This document shows positions 36,152 through 48,826 of a DNA stretch of 64,000 bases, piece after piece. Position 1 is the first letter of the stretch, and each line of letters begins with the position of its first letter. Position numbers and translations under genes: made by a program. Under the pieces are notes generated by a model. That model ran no database searches. It was not told where the DNA came from and saw only the letters and a list, made by a program, of their open reading frames with translations. The stretch is from Tubulanus polymorphus (taxonomy: Eukaryota > Nemertea > Palaeonemertea > Tubulaniformes > Tubulanidae), in NCBI RefSeq assembly GCF_964204645.1, contig NC_134027.1, positions 6,002,485 through 6,066,484 on the forward strand, in the 5' to 3' direction.

Positions 36152-39100
36152 ATGGCGTCCAGCATCCGGACAGTGAGAACAGAATGTCTTATTTTCACAG
36201 GATTGATATCAATTGTTTTGACGGTGCTCTGTGTTCATAGTGCCAGCTCCTTACAAACGTAAGTTGTTTTTAATTTACCGGTGACAATCAATGCTGCTGT
36301 GTGTGTGTGTGTGGTGATTACAATAATACATAGGCCCTACACAGTCCGTATCTATCAATTTCATATCGGACAAAATATTTTCACCCACACAGTTATTGAA
36401 CCCTGTATCAGTCTCCCCAGTCATGTGGGAATGACTGATGAATGGAGTCATTCAAGTTGAGTCTCAACAAATACCGGAGTATATATGTCAAGTCTACCAC
36501 CTGTAAACCGCGCAGCCAGCAAACTTTATAGTCTTAATCAATTTTAATGCAAAGGCTATGCAACCATATTCGATGATGATGATGACATCTCGAAGAAGAT
36601 CCTGTGCTGCTGTCGGCTTGTCTTATTCATTCATTGTTCATTGATGGTGGATGATGCATGAGATGAATTACTCTCAGTCTCTCTCTTCTGCAGGCCCGTG
36701 CTGAAGGCTTAGATTTGAGTGGTGCAGATTCTATTTCAAGAAACGATCTTCTCGAAATGTAGTTAATCATTTGTGAGAGAAAATTAGATTTTCGTTGTAT
36801 TCTGTTAATTGCTGTTTCAGAATTAGTGATAATTTTGCAGACAAGTTCGACAGGGATTTAGCGAAATGGCTCGGCCGATATATCCGACCACACATTGCAA
36901 GTGCGGTAAGTTGCTGTTGATTTTCCTGGTGAATTATGATAGGCCCAGCCACAGCATTGAAATCCTGAAATTCCTATATACCTTTATTCATAACATTGTT
37001 ACGAGTAAAGATGGAACTTGAAAGTTTATTGATGCCTGAAAAAATAACACATATATTGCTCAATATTGTCGACTATGGACATTATGGTTACAGTTTTTAC
37101 GGTTTCGAAAAATAGAGTCAAGAAGCAAAAAAAAGAAAAACACAAAAAATGTTAAGATTGATTACAAATGGGTTGAAAAAATCAGGATGGAAATGAAATT
37201 TATCTTCATGTCATTTTCTAGGAATATCAGAAACGCGCGAACGCGGGTGAAATTAATTTCATAGATTTAAACATTAAACGCTTGGTGCGAACAATGGAGA
37301 GTTCTTTGCAAAAAAATCTAGCCAAAAAGATGAAAGCTTTGAAGGTAACACCTTTTTCCTTATTAAAGAGCAGTATTGATTGATAATTTCTCTCTGAGTT
37401 ATCATCCATTTTGAATATCTATTCCGCTTTAAGAATTATTTCAGCTTTTGAAATTTTGACTTTTCAGAGAAATGTGAAAGAAGCTGAAAAGCTTGCAGCA
37501 AACTTTAACTGGACGGAAAAAATTGATGTAAGTAAAGATGGATCTATTTCTCCGATATAATTGTTGAATCAGTTTGGGCCTAATTTCTTTATCAATTCTG
37601 GACGGGCCTGGAGTTCAAACCCTGAACCTTTTGAGCTGATGACTGCGTAGCGAATTATTCACGTTGATCGTAATGTTTTTATTTGCAGAAGTCAAATGTC
37701 ACATATGTTCATGCCAAAAACATCTCGGGCAGTGAAACGAATTTCGTCTACAATACACAGTTCAAACAAAAAGTAGACGCTGCTTTATCTAGTGTACACA
37801 TTCCTGTGGAAATCTATGAAGGAGGTAAGCAACGCCTAGTAAATGAACTTAGCTTACACAATCCATTAATGTCCTCTGAGGACCTCATAATTTGGTAAAA
37901 TGAAATATGAAAAATCTTATTCTATCAAGTAATATGCCTGCTCTTTAAATTCTTTGTATTCATGAGGAAAATATGGAGGAATATGATCAGGAATGATACG
38001 GTTAATGATTGTAGGTTGAGCAATTTCCCTGTGGGAATAGCTGATATACGAACAAGATCAGATTTTGGAATACTAGTGATATAGAAAATTGATGAACCAA
38101 TTCGAGAATTATTCATAACGAAAAATAATATGTTTATTTGGTTGTTTGAATGTCGGTTCAATTCTTTACATTCTCTGTTTGAAGGAAGCTTTTTTCTTCA
38201 AGACGAACACTAAAGCTGGGTAATGCAGGTAGTATTGTGGGAATTCGTGTACTACAGTCATGCTCGTTGTTCCGTTCTTCTCCAAATTTTTTAGGAATTG
38301 ATCCATTCCAACAAATTCCTCCATGTCGAGGTAATCTTTGCGCAAAGTAACGACTACATGCCCTCCTGAAGAACAAAAAAAAATTGCTAATGGGTTTGTT
38401 TCAATTTGATGATTTCGTATTAAATTATTCGATCAAGAACTTTTGAAAATATTCCAAATGAAACAAGCTTTATATTTATAAACAATGAATGTATTGCCAA
38501 AGTAGGTATGCAAGAAGAAATAGATTCTCAGAAAGTTGGGCACTTTTGATTATCATCTTCAAATAATTATATTACCAGTAGTATGAACGAGTCTCGTGCA
38601 ATTGAATTATCTACTGTAGAATTGGCATTAATCAACGCTTACTTACCCGGTTTGCATATTCTTAGTAGTTCTGCGATGCATTGATATCTGACGTGTCCAG
38701 GAATGATGCTACCGCAGCAGGTTACGTTATCATACGACTCTGAAGTGAAATGTAGTTTATTCTAAATCTGATGTCGAATTGATAAGAATACCGCGCGTCT
38801 AAATCGCATCAAGGTTTTCTCATTGTTATCGAATAAACGGACTTTTTATCGTATTTACCTGTTTCAACAGAGCATTGTTGTCCGGGTATGAGATATTCAT
38901 GGTAGAATTTATTGTATAGCTTTTTCTCGATTGCTTCCTTTGCCATCCCAGTTGACGGATCAATTGCATCCATTCGACCGGTGAAACCTAACTTTCTCAG
39001 CTAAAATGATAGAGAATTTAATTTTTATTTCTATCATTTTAAGTGCCAATATTCAATATGAATCACTAATCAGTCATCACTCTCCGGGCGAAGTAAAATC

Positions 39101-42100
39101 TCTTAAGCTACTTCTGTCGATAAACTTAATTTCTAGGTGCGCAGAAATTTCTTCAAATGTGCCACAGTAACCGGTGTAGTTAATTTTTCGATAGGCCTAT
39201 ACAATATTCATTAGCCAATTAACTAAGCAAACATTTCAACTGTATAAATGTATGAATAATTGATGAAGTATCCCGTGACAACTGTGAACAGCATCCTGAC
39301 TTTATTGATTAAAGATATTCCGTTTTGGGTGAATATTTATTGTTTAATAAGAATAGGAATGCATAACGGTTTAAATAAAAGGTTTCATATTTGTGGATCT
39401 AGATATGAATACTTTTAGCCTACCTCCTCCGCGACCAGACCTGTGCCTGCTCCAACATCACATATTGTACAGTTCTTATCATTGACAAATCTATGTACCA
39501 TGTGTGCAGTATGAACTGGACCTTTGTATGAGGCACTTTTCAAATCCTGAAATTAATTGAACTTTCTAATTGTTTGCTGGCCTGTCTAGTTTTTTAGCCA
39601 TTAATTCAAAATTGAATTTCTAAATAATTTCTGTTTAAATATATCAAAGTCATAATCTAAAAAAAAATGCTTGATTACCTTGCTGTATCCGAAGTTCCAT
39701 TCATCATAGATTGACTTCATCTTTTCGGGATCTTTACAAGTGAAGACTTTTTCATGGAAATATTCCACGGTTTCTTTACCAGTTCGTGACATGATTTTTT
39801 ATGAGAAATTTGTAACAGAGAATAACTGTAATGCAGTCTCAGATGATAATTTCAAACTGAGCTGCTTGAAAGTTTTCCCATCAATTTATACTGTCCCAAT
39901 CTTTTGGACTTTGATTAGATTATCTTTGCACACTCATTGAATGTCTGGGATGTCGGCCTGGATCAATATTATACCCTGTAAAATACAAAGATCAATTTAA
40001 AGTACGGGGTATTTTAGTAAAAATGTCAATGAATATCAGAATAAGGTCCAATTGAATAATAATCGATATCTTAAAGCCCGTATTATCTCATTTTATAAGG
40101 CTCCCTTCAAAATATTTATGATGAGATAGACCTATGATCTATTGATCTTGGCGAATTTTTTATTGATTTCAAAGAATTCTTTTATATTACTGAACCGATT
40201 TAAAAACATTCTCTAGGTTGAAATGGTCCTATTCCAATTCAATCAATTTCAATTATTTTGCCAATTCTATTTTTGTCAAGATTACGACATTCTACAAGGA
40301 CTAAAATGGTCGGCGAGACTTGATGAAATATTCGCTGAAAATCGCAGACGAGACCCTGAAATAATGTGGCAAAATTTTGGTAGTCAGGCTGGATTTATGC
40401 GAACTCTGCCGGGTAAGTTCACCCAGTTATTCCGTTTGGGATTTTTGAGATTGGCTTTTATTTGTTTTGAATTGGCTTGTGTTGAAAATTTCAATCCTCA
40501 AAAATTAAAGATTGATGTCATTCACTGTTCAGGCCTCTGCTTTTTCTTTTAACAGCTAGCAAATGGCTTGGCAAGGCTGTTGATTTATATGATGTCCGAA
40601 GAAGACCTTGGTAAATGATATTTGAACCGATTCCTGATTTGTTATGTTATATTGTTTCATTTCAAGTGCATGACAGTAGATTTCCACTTCAGGTATACGC
40701 AAGGATCAAGTTCACCTAAGGACATGTTTATTCTAATTGATAAGTAAGTTAGAGATAGTGAATATATGGTTTACATGGTATATGGTTTATATGGTATATT
40801 TCATTTTAATTCCAGTAGTATCGAATTTTAAGACCCATTTAAGTCCCATTTTAAGACATCTAAAGATATTATTCATTTTAATATCTCCGGCACTTACACG
40901 TTGGTTCTCTCAATATCACTTCATTGGTCATAAATTTGTTACCTTTTTTGAAACCATTAAAAGATCTAAATCAATCAAATCATCTAAAATTCACAAAATG
41001 TTTTGAATTTCATAGTAGTGGCAGTGTACATGGTCAGGCATTGCAGTTAATGAAAGTTGCTGTAAAATCCCTTATAGATACGTTAGGTGAAAATGACTTT
41101 GTTAGTGTGGCCAAAGTAAGTTTGAAAATATTTTGATATGCCATTTAATTTATTTGAATTAAACTGTACTTACTATGAATTAAGAATAGTACCCGTGCTG
41201 GTAGGCTTTTGAGACATTTCATTCTAATTCAGTTTTCAGAAAAAGCTAGTTATATCTCATGTCTGACGACATTCGTTCAAGCAAATTATCACAATAAACA
41301 GGTATAATCACGTAAGAACTTTAAGAAAGTACTTACGGACGTGAACACAATATTTTTCTGACTGTTCTTATTTCCAGCTTTTGTATGCTGAAATTGACAA
41401 GATGAAAGCTTCTAAGATGGCCAGTTATGAAAAGGCATTCGAGTTTGCCTTCACTGAGTTTGAAAATGTCAGTATATTTTCAGTGATTTTGACTTAAAAA
41501 TTTCAATAAGTCACAGTCTAGTTGATTACATTATTTTCATTTTGCAGTTTGAAAATGAAAGGAGGAATGGTCAAGGAGCACGTTGTAACCAAGTTATTAT
41601 GATGTTGACTGATAGTGGCACTGAAATGCCCCAAGCAGTTTTCAAAAAATGGAACTGGGATGAGAAAAAGGTATACCCAGCAATTTTGATACTGAAGCTT
41701 TGATTCCACCTATTGTTACCTCATCAAGGATGTGATTCATATATGTCGACTAGATTAAGAAATTCAGTATTTGTTTCTGTACGGTTTTTGTAGGTGCGTG
41801 TCTTCTCTTATGCTGTTGGGCCAACCACAAATCCTGTATCGGCTATACGATGGATGGCTTGCTCCAATAGAGGTAATTTTCTATTTCTAGAATGCATTGG
41901 GTTCTCGTCATTCTTGACATTCTGTTCATGTGATATGGCATATAGAATAGACCATTGTGATGTTATAGTTGATCGAGTTTTTCTGCCCAGTTCTCTCATT
42001 CAGTCATTGCTTTATTTTCACAGGGTATTTTTCACAGATTCCCTCGATGAGCGCGATCAGAACTAAAGTCCAAGTAAGTCTATATTATATCATGGAAAAT

Positions 42101-45100
42101 TTCGTTTGTGATTGGGTCGACAAAATGTAAATCTCAATGTTATGCCTTTTATTTATATGCAGTATTTCTAGATGATAAGTGTATTTATTACTGTGTATTT
42201 ATTGTCAGTGTTTTCAAGCCCTATTCAGATATCACATTTCTAATCACATCAGTATAGCTGTCATGCATTGAAAAGCTATGGGAATTCCTTTTAGTTTTTT
42301 AAGAAAAAATGAGGGTAATAATTGGGTTGCCTCTTGCCGATTTTCCATCTCAAATATTCATAAATTGGAGAAATGTGATTTCTGTTGAGGGTCTAAATGT
42401 GCAAAAATGTGCCTTTCAATAAGTTATATTTTACAAGTGATTGCTAGAAATCGAACAGCTTGATCATTTTGAACTAAATGAATGTGACTTTCCTGTCCAA
42501 ATCGTTGTATGTGTACAGATTCTCCTTCACACATTGAATAACATGTTACATCAATAACAATCAAATTACAATATATAAAATTGAATAATTAATGAATACC
42601 TATAATATTGAAAATCAAAGCACACACAGTTTGTGCATTTCTAATTTTACTTCATGGGTTGTTATATAGGTTGCCGATGCCAACTCGCAATATCGTTATC
42701 GATGAAACAATTCTACATTTAGGTTGCAGTCCATGGAAAATTTTAAAACACATGCATTGGGGCAGTGACAAGGTGACTAGCCAATGTTCACTAACTCAAA
42801 TAACCTTTTAGTTCTCAGAAAACAATTAATAAAGCATGAGTATTACTCGGTCAGCAACATTCAGAATCATTGATAAAGTGATTGTTGAAAATTGGGCCTG
42901 TAATTATGTGAAAAGATAACTTTAATTTGTTAATGTGCGTGCGTGCTGCTTAATATTGTTTCAAGTACCGGTAATCAGATGTTGGTGTCCTATGAAAAAT
43001 GCATGCACATTAGATATATACTTAAAAATTCTGTGTTATGATTTCACATACTTAAATATTTCACACACTCAACATTTGTGTGCAGTTTGAACTTTCTGCT
43101 AGGACATAAATTCTGACCACATTCCCTAGCAGCGTAACGATTAAGAAGTGACAGTACAATCACGTGCACACGCCATGGATCGGACCAGTGTCTCGTACAT
43201 GCAGAAAGTGTGCTAACCACTAGACCTATAGAACTAGTCCACTTGGCCCATTAATTTTGATGTCAAATTTTGCCTGACAGCAAGGTATTTTGTTGACAGA
43301 CTTACGTTCAAAAGATGTAAGGGTGTATTGCTTTATATGATAACTCTAGGTGTTATTTACAACTGTTACTCTAGAGGCTGGTTTTCCAGACAGAGGGGGT
43401 CATGGTTATTTTCAATCAGTCATGCAGCCATTTTGTCTCTGCGCACTTGCTACCAACGCAATATTGCAACATGATTTTCTATGAATTCCTCTTGAAAACA
43501 GGCCCCACTGCAGTGAAGACCAAAACCGCACAAAATCTCCCACATCTGAGCCTGTTTCGTGGAGACACAATGCCCGTGCCCACCTCTGTGTTCGCAAACC
43601 AGCCTTACTCTATGAATTGATGTTCAACTCTCTAAACCTCGTTTTGAGATTATGAATTTTGAAGATATTTCAACTCACAAAAGTATTCAATTTCCCTAAC
43701 ACCTCACTAATCTGCTAATAGGATTGTATGTTTATAATTGTTGCATTGAAGTTATTCCTTCCCTTATTGACATTCATTCAAAGTTTTTTTTTCGAAATAT
43801 TTTTTCTGTATTCAGTTCAGTAAATGTATAATTTCCTTTATTTCCTTTATTGTCATCGACGATGTTTCTTATATTCCATAACAGCCCCGGCATGTGTCGT
43901 ATTTTTGCGTTTGTATCGTTTTTGTTGATATTCTTCATTTACAAGAATGATGATTGAGGAGGCTACTGTACCTCTAACAGTAGATTCTGATTTAAAAGGT
44001 TAGTTCAATTCTTCACTTCGATGTGTTTAATGTGAACTCTGAAGTTACTACATGCACTGTTAATGAGATCTATTGTCTCTATTCAAATCTAAATTATTTC
44101 TGATCCCTTCCTGACGCATCAAATCATTGTCATCAAAACAGGAAAACTACTATGGTAATTTAGAAAAGATTTAATGTTGCACTTTCCCTGCTTGATTTTT
44201 AAAAAGATTTTCATGCGATTTCACAGCACATCATAATGTGCTGAACACAACAGGGCTTACGACTTGTAGATATTTTTTGTATTCTTCAGCATGGCCACAG
44301 GTTTGGCTGATTATGAACATGTATTTGTTTGTTTCATTTATCTTTGCATGGATATACAGCAATATCTCACTGTACTCGGGAGACCAATGGTGCTAAAACG
44401 CGCAAAAGACATCGGATGGACGAATGTTTATGTTGATGCTTCGGTAATTAAATCTTTCGTCATTTGTCTTTTCTTAATTTTCTAATGCTTCCTAAGACTT
44501 CTTAAATCCCACGATGACTGTTCAAGATGTTTCGACGTTACACACCATGCTGTATCTAATACATTGACTTTTTGTGTACAGGGTTTGGGAATGATGACAA
44601 CAGTAACACTGCCTGTATACAATACAACCATTCTACGAAGTGTATGTATGTTTTTCTACCGTTTCGTATATGATGTTGAATTTTCTAATTGAAAACCTTT
44701 CTCTTATCATATTGCAGTGTGTAGGCAAATGTACAGTGCCAGATAAGTTAGATGAGTATGTGGTTGATAAGGCTTGTCGTGCAATCTGTGTAAGTCTTTG
44801 AATTATCATTATCTAGCTATGAAACCTTGGAAAGTTAACTTATCTAATTGGAAAACTTTCGATAATTTCAGTCGAGCAACCAAACGATTTTAGGCGTCAT
44901 GGGCATTGATATTCGAACTAAAGACATGGAAAGATATATTCCATGGCGGAAGGTAAGAGATATTCAAAATGACAATCTCCTTGATTCACTCAATACACCG
45001 CTATTCATACCATTTTCAAAAGATCATAACTTATGAACTTGCTACTTCTGTATGTTAAACTAAAGACCATTATTCACCTTCTTAAGATCAGGAAATTGTC

Positions 45101-48100
45101 CTACTGTGTTTTGATAGTGTGAAAAATAATTGTTTGTTGCAATCCCTCTCTTGAATATGATTCCTGTCTATTAAACCAATCTAAAAGCGCACCCAATAAT
45201 TCCGCTATAATTGGGTTGCGTCAGAACTGAATTTTCAAGGCCCACACGCCTCTTGTGTTTATATTGTAGCTCGGACCAAATGGTTACTCATTTGCAGTCA
45301 CCAATAATGGTTACATAGTTTTTCATCCACACCTCAAAGCAGAAAGCGCTGGGATAGAAGACCCGCCAAATGTTGACCTCCTCGATATTGAATTTGACAA
45401 TGAAGCAGAAGTTAAATCAAATGTAAGTTGATTGTGTTGGTTGATGTTGTGGAAGATATTTAACCTTGATGAATATTAGAAATGTAGAAATACACCCTTT
45501 TGAGTCATTATTTTGTGAATTAATGATTATGTTAATTATATCTTTTATCAATTGTGTCTTACAGATCAGAAAAAAGATGATTGATCAGAAAGGTGGTACA
45601 ACTGATTTTCTTGGATACAGGCTGACACTGGATGAGATTTATGCAATAAAAATGAACCTTACATATTCGTACACTAAAATAACTAACACATCATTCAGGT
45701 ATGAGTAACTGAGGTTTCACCGTAAAAATGGCTTGAAGCGGTTTTAGAACATTATATATGATTTGTCTACCATTTCAGTCTAGCCCTTGTTGTACCGAAA
45801 TCTCGAAAGAAATTCATGAACGTTAGGAAAAATTCTATGAGAGATACAAGTTCTAAAAGAGCCAGTTAGTTTGAATCAATTTTTCAACTCAAATTTATCA
45901 GTTTCATCCATCAGATCTATCCTAATGTCTACATTGTCCATGCAATAGAACCAATAGCAATGTATGATTTACTTTTCAGTATTTTCTGAATTGGACACTG
46001 ATAAATCATTTCTGATGATTGCACCATGGTAAGTAGTCGAATTCAAATGTTGAGCTAACTTTTTCTCAACTTTGTAAATGCAGAATTCTATAGACATAAT
46101 TCTCTAATTAGGGACTATTGCCCAGGAATGGCTGCCTTGCTGATGAATAAGGCTAATGAGTCGGCATCTATCTTGAAGGACATTTTGCAAAATAAATACA
46201 GGACCAGATGTAAGTTTTAAAATTATTGATGCTTTTTAAAGATAAGTAACAAGTCTGAGGTCTACGCATTATGATTCATATCTCTGTGGTTAATATTGTT
46301 ATGGTTTGGTTAATGTTTAGGCAAAGGACAAGAGTCGGAGATGTTGAATAACCTACTTCTCGATATCAGAATAACAAGATTACTTCAAACATCTTGGAAA
46401 GATGATCAATCAAAACAAAAGGGGTAATACACTTATATTGTATGTAAATTATGCAACATTCAAATGTAATTGATTTGCTTCTTACAAAAAAACTCGTATT
46501 TTGCTCTGATTTTATACATTTTGATTGATTTTGACGTTTTAGTGCTGGAATTATCTCTCGATTCATTGCCACAAATGGTGGATTAACTAGGGTATTTCCT
46601 CAAAGGTAACTCCTCTTAACCTCCTCACATTAGATGACACATCAGCGAAGATTTGTTTTTCGTCAGGACAACTGAACAGCATCGCTTATTTCCTGTATCT
46701 TCTAATTCTAGTGAAGGGATAGATTTTGAACAGTACGCTGACCCTTGGAAGGCTTCATATTTCCAGCGAGCATTTTCATATGCAGATGAGAACCCAGATG
46801 GCTTCTTGTTTGCCATTCAACCATTACCAGAATCATTTAATAAAAGTAAGTTACATAGTTAAGTGCACTCTTTAGATTTTTCAAAAAGCAACTGCTTCAC
46901 GTTGTTGTAAGGAATCAACCAGTTTATTCCTATGATAATGAACTGAATCTCCTCAGGCCTCCATAGATTTTTGTAAAAATACAATCTGTATGGAAAGTGA
47001 AATGAAAAGTAAATGTAATTCACTCGTAGCTGCTGAACCAAACTATACCAATCCTAATGTGATGGTGGCAAAAGCGGTGAAATTGAGCAATTATTCATCG
47101 GCGAAAGTTGCAGTCATTGGGGCGTTTGTGACAGTGAAAAAACTGAGTAATAAGATGGTGCGAAGTGTCACTGAATGCAAAGACGAGACATCAGCTGTGT
47201 GTTACCTTCTGGATCGATCAGGATTTCTTCTAGCTAGCAACCAACCAGACCTCGAGGTACTATTCCAGTTGTGGCTCAGATTAAGATAAACATACAGTTT
47301 TTGCCATTGATAGGAAATCATGAAAGTGATACGCGGGTAGATGAATGTGTACCAGTATTTAGATTGGAAATAGCAATAGTACATGTATTAGTGTCTCTTA
47401 AAGAATTTCATTCTCTATATTTTGTATAGATCGGCCGATTTATTGGTCATAAGAACCTAGATCCTCAACTTGCGTATTGGATGTATAACTATTCGCAGCT
47501 GAGTAGGATTGAATTTTTTGATTACCAAGCAACGTGTCCGAAACCTGTTGAAAAAACAAGTGCGGGACCGAGGTCATTTTATATTGTAAGTATCGAAGGT
47601 CAGAAGCCAGAATTTCTAAACAGCTTTATGCATCTGTGCAATTTTTTCTTTGAAATTTCAGCCGACAATATCAGATTTATTAGACTCGATGAAGTGGTGG
47701 TCAGTGAAGTCTGCATGGACATATATTGTTTATAACATCTTCAGGTTAGTTTATTCATTCAGATGTGTATTTCATAATCAAGCTCATGTATGTTAACTAT
47801 TACTTTTCTGCTATACAATATTCTGATATAGGCTCTTCACTATTTTCAGCTCTTTCACTGATTTATTTACTAACGTATATGGTAAGTATTGAACAATAGA
47901 TACTGCTTTGATGTCAAGTTCACTGCAGCAGAATTGTCGATTCTCAGTTGACTAGTATTCTGTACCATTATTATTGAAGTTAATATCAACTTTCAGCTGC
48001 AAAAGCACCACCTCCGCCAGAAGAAATTCCGAAAAACATTAGTTGTATTAAAAGGTCCGCTTACTACTTCCCAACTAGAATGGCAAAAGTTGTGTCTGGC

Positions 48101-48826
48101 ACATTACAATGCAATAACTGTACTAGGTATGATCATTATTAAGATTTTTACTTGAAATATACTTGTATTAGTTAATCTACATATGTAGTCCCTTACTTGA
48201 GTACTGAGTAACAAGCAGTAGTTCACTGAAAACACAAGTCAATAAAACTATATTTTTCTCGCCTTCCAGAAATTATTACATGAAAACATTGGAAAAGAGT
48301 AATTTGATGATAGTTGTGGCTGATCCATTGTGCAATTTTGATGACGAAGAGTCCTGTCAGACACCTTATCTACCACAAGAATCGGCACCAGATATCCTTT
48401 TCATTTAACACCTTCAGAGATATGAGTACAAATCATTATCATTCCATTTAATTGCTATAATGTCTAAATTTCAAGTGATTAGTCACTTTGTATGGACTTA
48501 ACCTTATGTAATGAAAATTTCATATTAATAAGATCCTTGACTGAAATTTACTTGATGGACCAGATTTATGTACGCGTGTTCCCAGGTATAGACGTAGGAT
48601 TGGCAAATGCCATGACAGACATCCTAGGGTATGTCAAAAAAAACTTCTTGCATTTCCAGCTTGAACTGATTTGTAACCTGTCAATACATCTGACGATATT
48701 TCTAATTGTTGTATTGTATCATTACAGGAGTATACATTAGACTGCGGTGTCAACGGTTCAGTGAAACCACTCATGATTCTAATCATCAGCATGCTGTTGA
48801 TGTCATCAATTACTCTAAAAACCTGA
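36152..48826 (+). CDS. Voltage-gated calcium channel alpha-2/delta subunit
   Basis: There are 34 exons and 1136 residues. They begin at 36152, 36821, 37222, 37468, 37689, 40281, 40556, 40693, 41016, 41233, 41378, 41548, 41794, 42024, 44360, 44582, 44718, 44872, 45270, 45565, 45779, 45980, 46112, 46321, 46543, 46668, 46967, 47430, 47662, 47850, 47997, 48270, 48552 and 48728. A signal peptide is followed by the VWA_N region ([31 protein letters not shown]) and a VWA domain with MIDAS residues DNSGS at 249-253. Next come [10 protein letters not shown] and a Cache-like region ([11 protein letters not shown]). The Cys-rich delta part ends with [12 protein letters not shown] and a hydrophobic tail ([11 protein letters not shown]) suited to GPI anchoring. 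The protein is extracellular and promotes channel trafficking. Intron 32 is AT-AC. Intron 5 contains a METTL27-like gene. Confidence 0.93.
38166..39792 (-). CDS. METTL27-like SAM-dependent methyltransferase nested in an alpha-2/delta intron
   Basis: Five exons, read downward (39792-39679, 39546-39424, 39000-38859, 38739-38647, 38365-38166), give 223 residues. The N-terminal [10 protein letters not shown] resembles the YDxWAxxYD signature of METTL27 (WBSCR27) proteins. SAM motif I is [14 protein letters not shown] at about 67-80, followed by [19 protein letters not shown]. Later motifs are [30 protein letters not shown] and a C-terminal strand. The substrate of this family is unknown. The whole gene lies antisense within intron 5 (37825-40280) of the calcium channel subunit gene. 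Invertebrates usually have several such genes. Confidence 0.85.
42074..44359 (+). other. Long intron 14 of the alpha-2/delta gene
   Basis: This 2.3-kb intron holds the tRNA-derived repeat near 43.1-43.25 kb. The open frame at 42608-42811 is not homologous to the alpha-2/delta family, and its inclusion would break the expected junction, so I leave it out. Confidence 0.55.
43130..43245 (-). repeat. tRNA-derived SINE
   Basis: In reverse orientation the sequence reads GGTCTAGTGGTTAGCAC (A box, about 43227-43211) and about 25 bases later GGTCCGATCC (B box, 43186-43177). The spacing and the A box closely resemble the 5' half of Glu/Asp/His-type tRNAs. The body does not close into a functional cloverleaf, so it is a SINE head rather than a tRNA gene. 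Confidence 0.6.
48392..48551 (+). other. AT-AC (U12-type) intron of the alpha-2/delta gene
   Basis: The 160-base intron begins ATATCCTTTT, the consensus U12-type 5' splice site. Near its 3' end ATCCTTGAC resembles the U12 branch site TTCCTTRAY, and about 11 bases after the branch A it ends TTTAC. Reading through instead gives a stop at 48408 and loses the Cys-rich end and anchor. Using it restores the family sequence [17 protein letters not shown]. Confidence 0.85.

Noticed and set aside
42608-42811. Open frame preceded by an acceptor within a long alpha-2/delta intron
   Set aside because: It has no family similarity, and the exons on either side already join in phase to conserved sequence.
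43381-43620. Possible short transposon with imperfect terminal inverted repeats in an alpha-2/delta intron
   Set aside because: The ends match over only about a dozen bases and no target duplication is visible.
48392-48408. Stop codon at 48406-48408 as the end of the alpha-2/delta protein
   Set aside because: The sequence from 48392 is a U12-type donor, and the downstream exons restore conserved family residues and the anchor.
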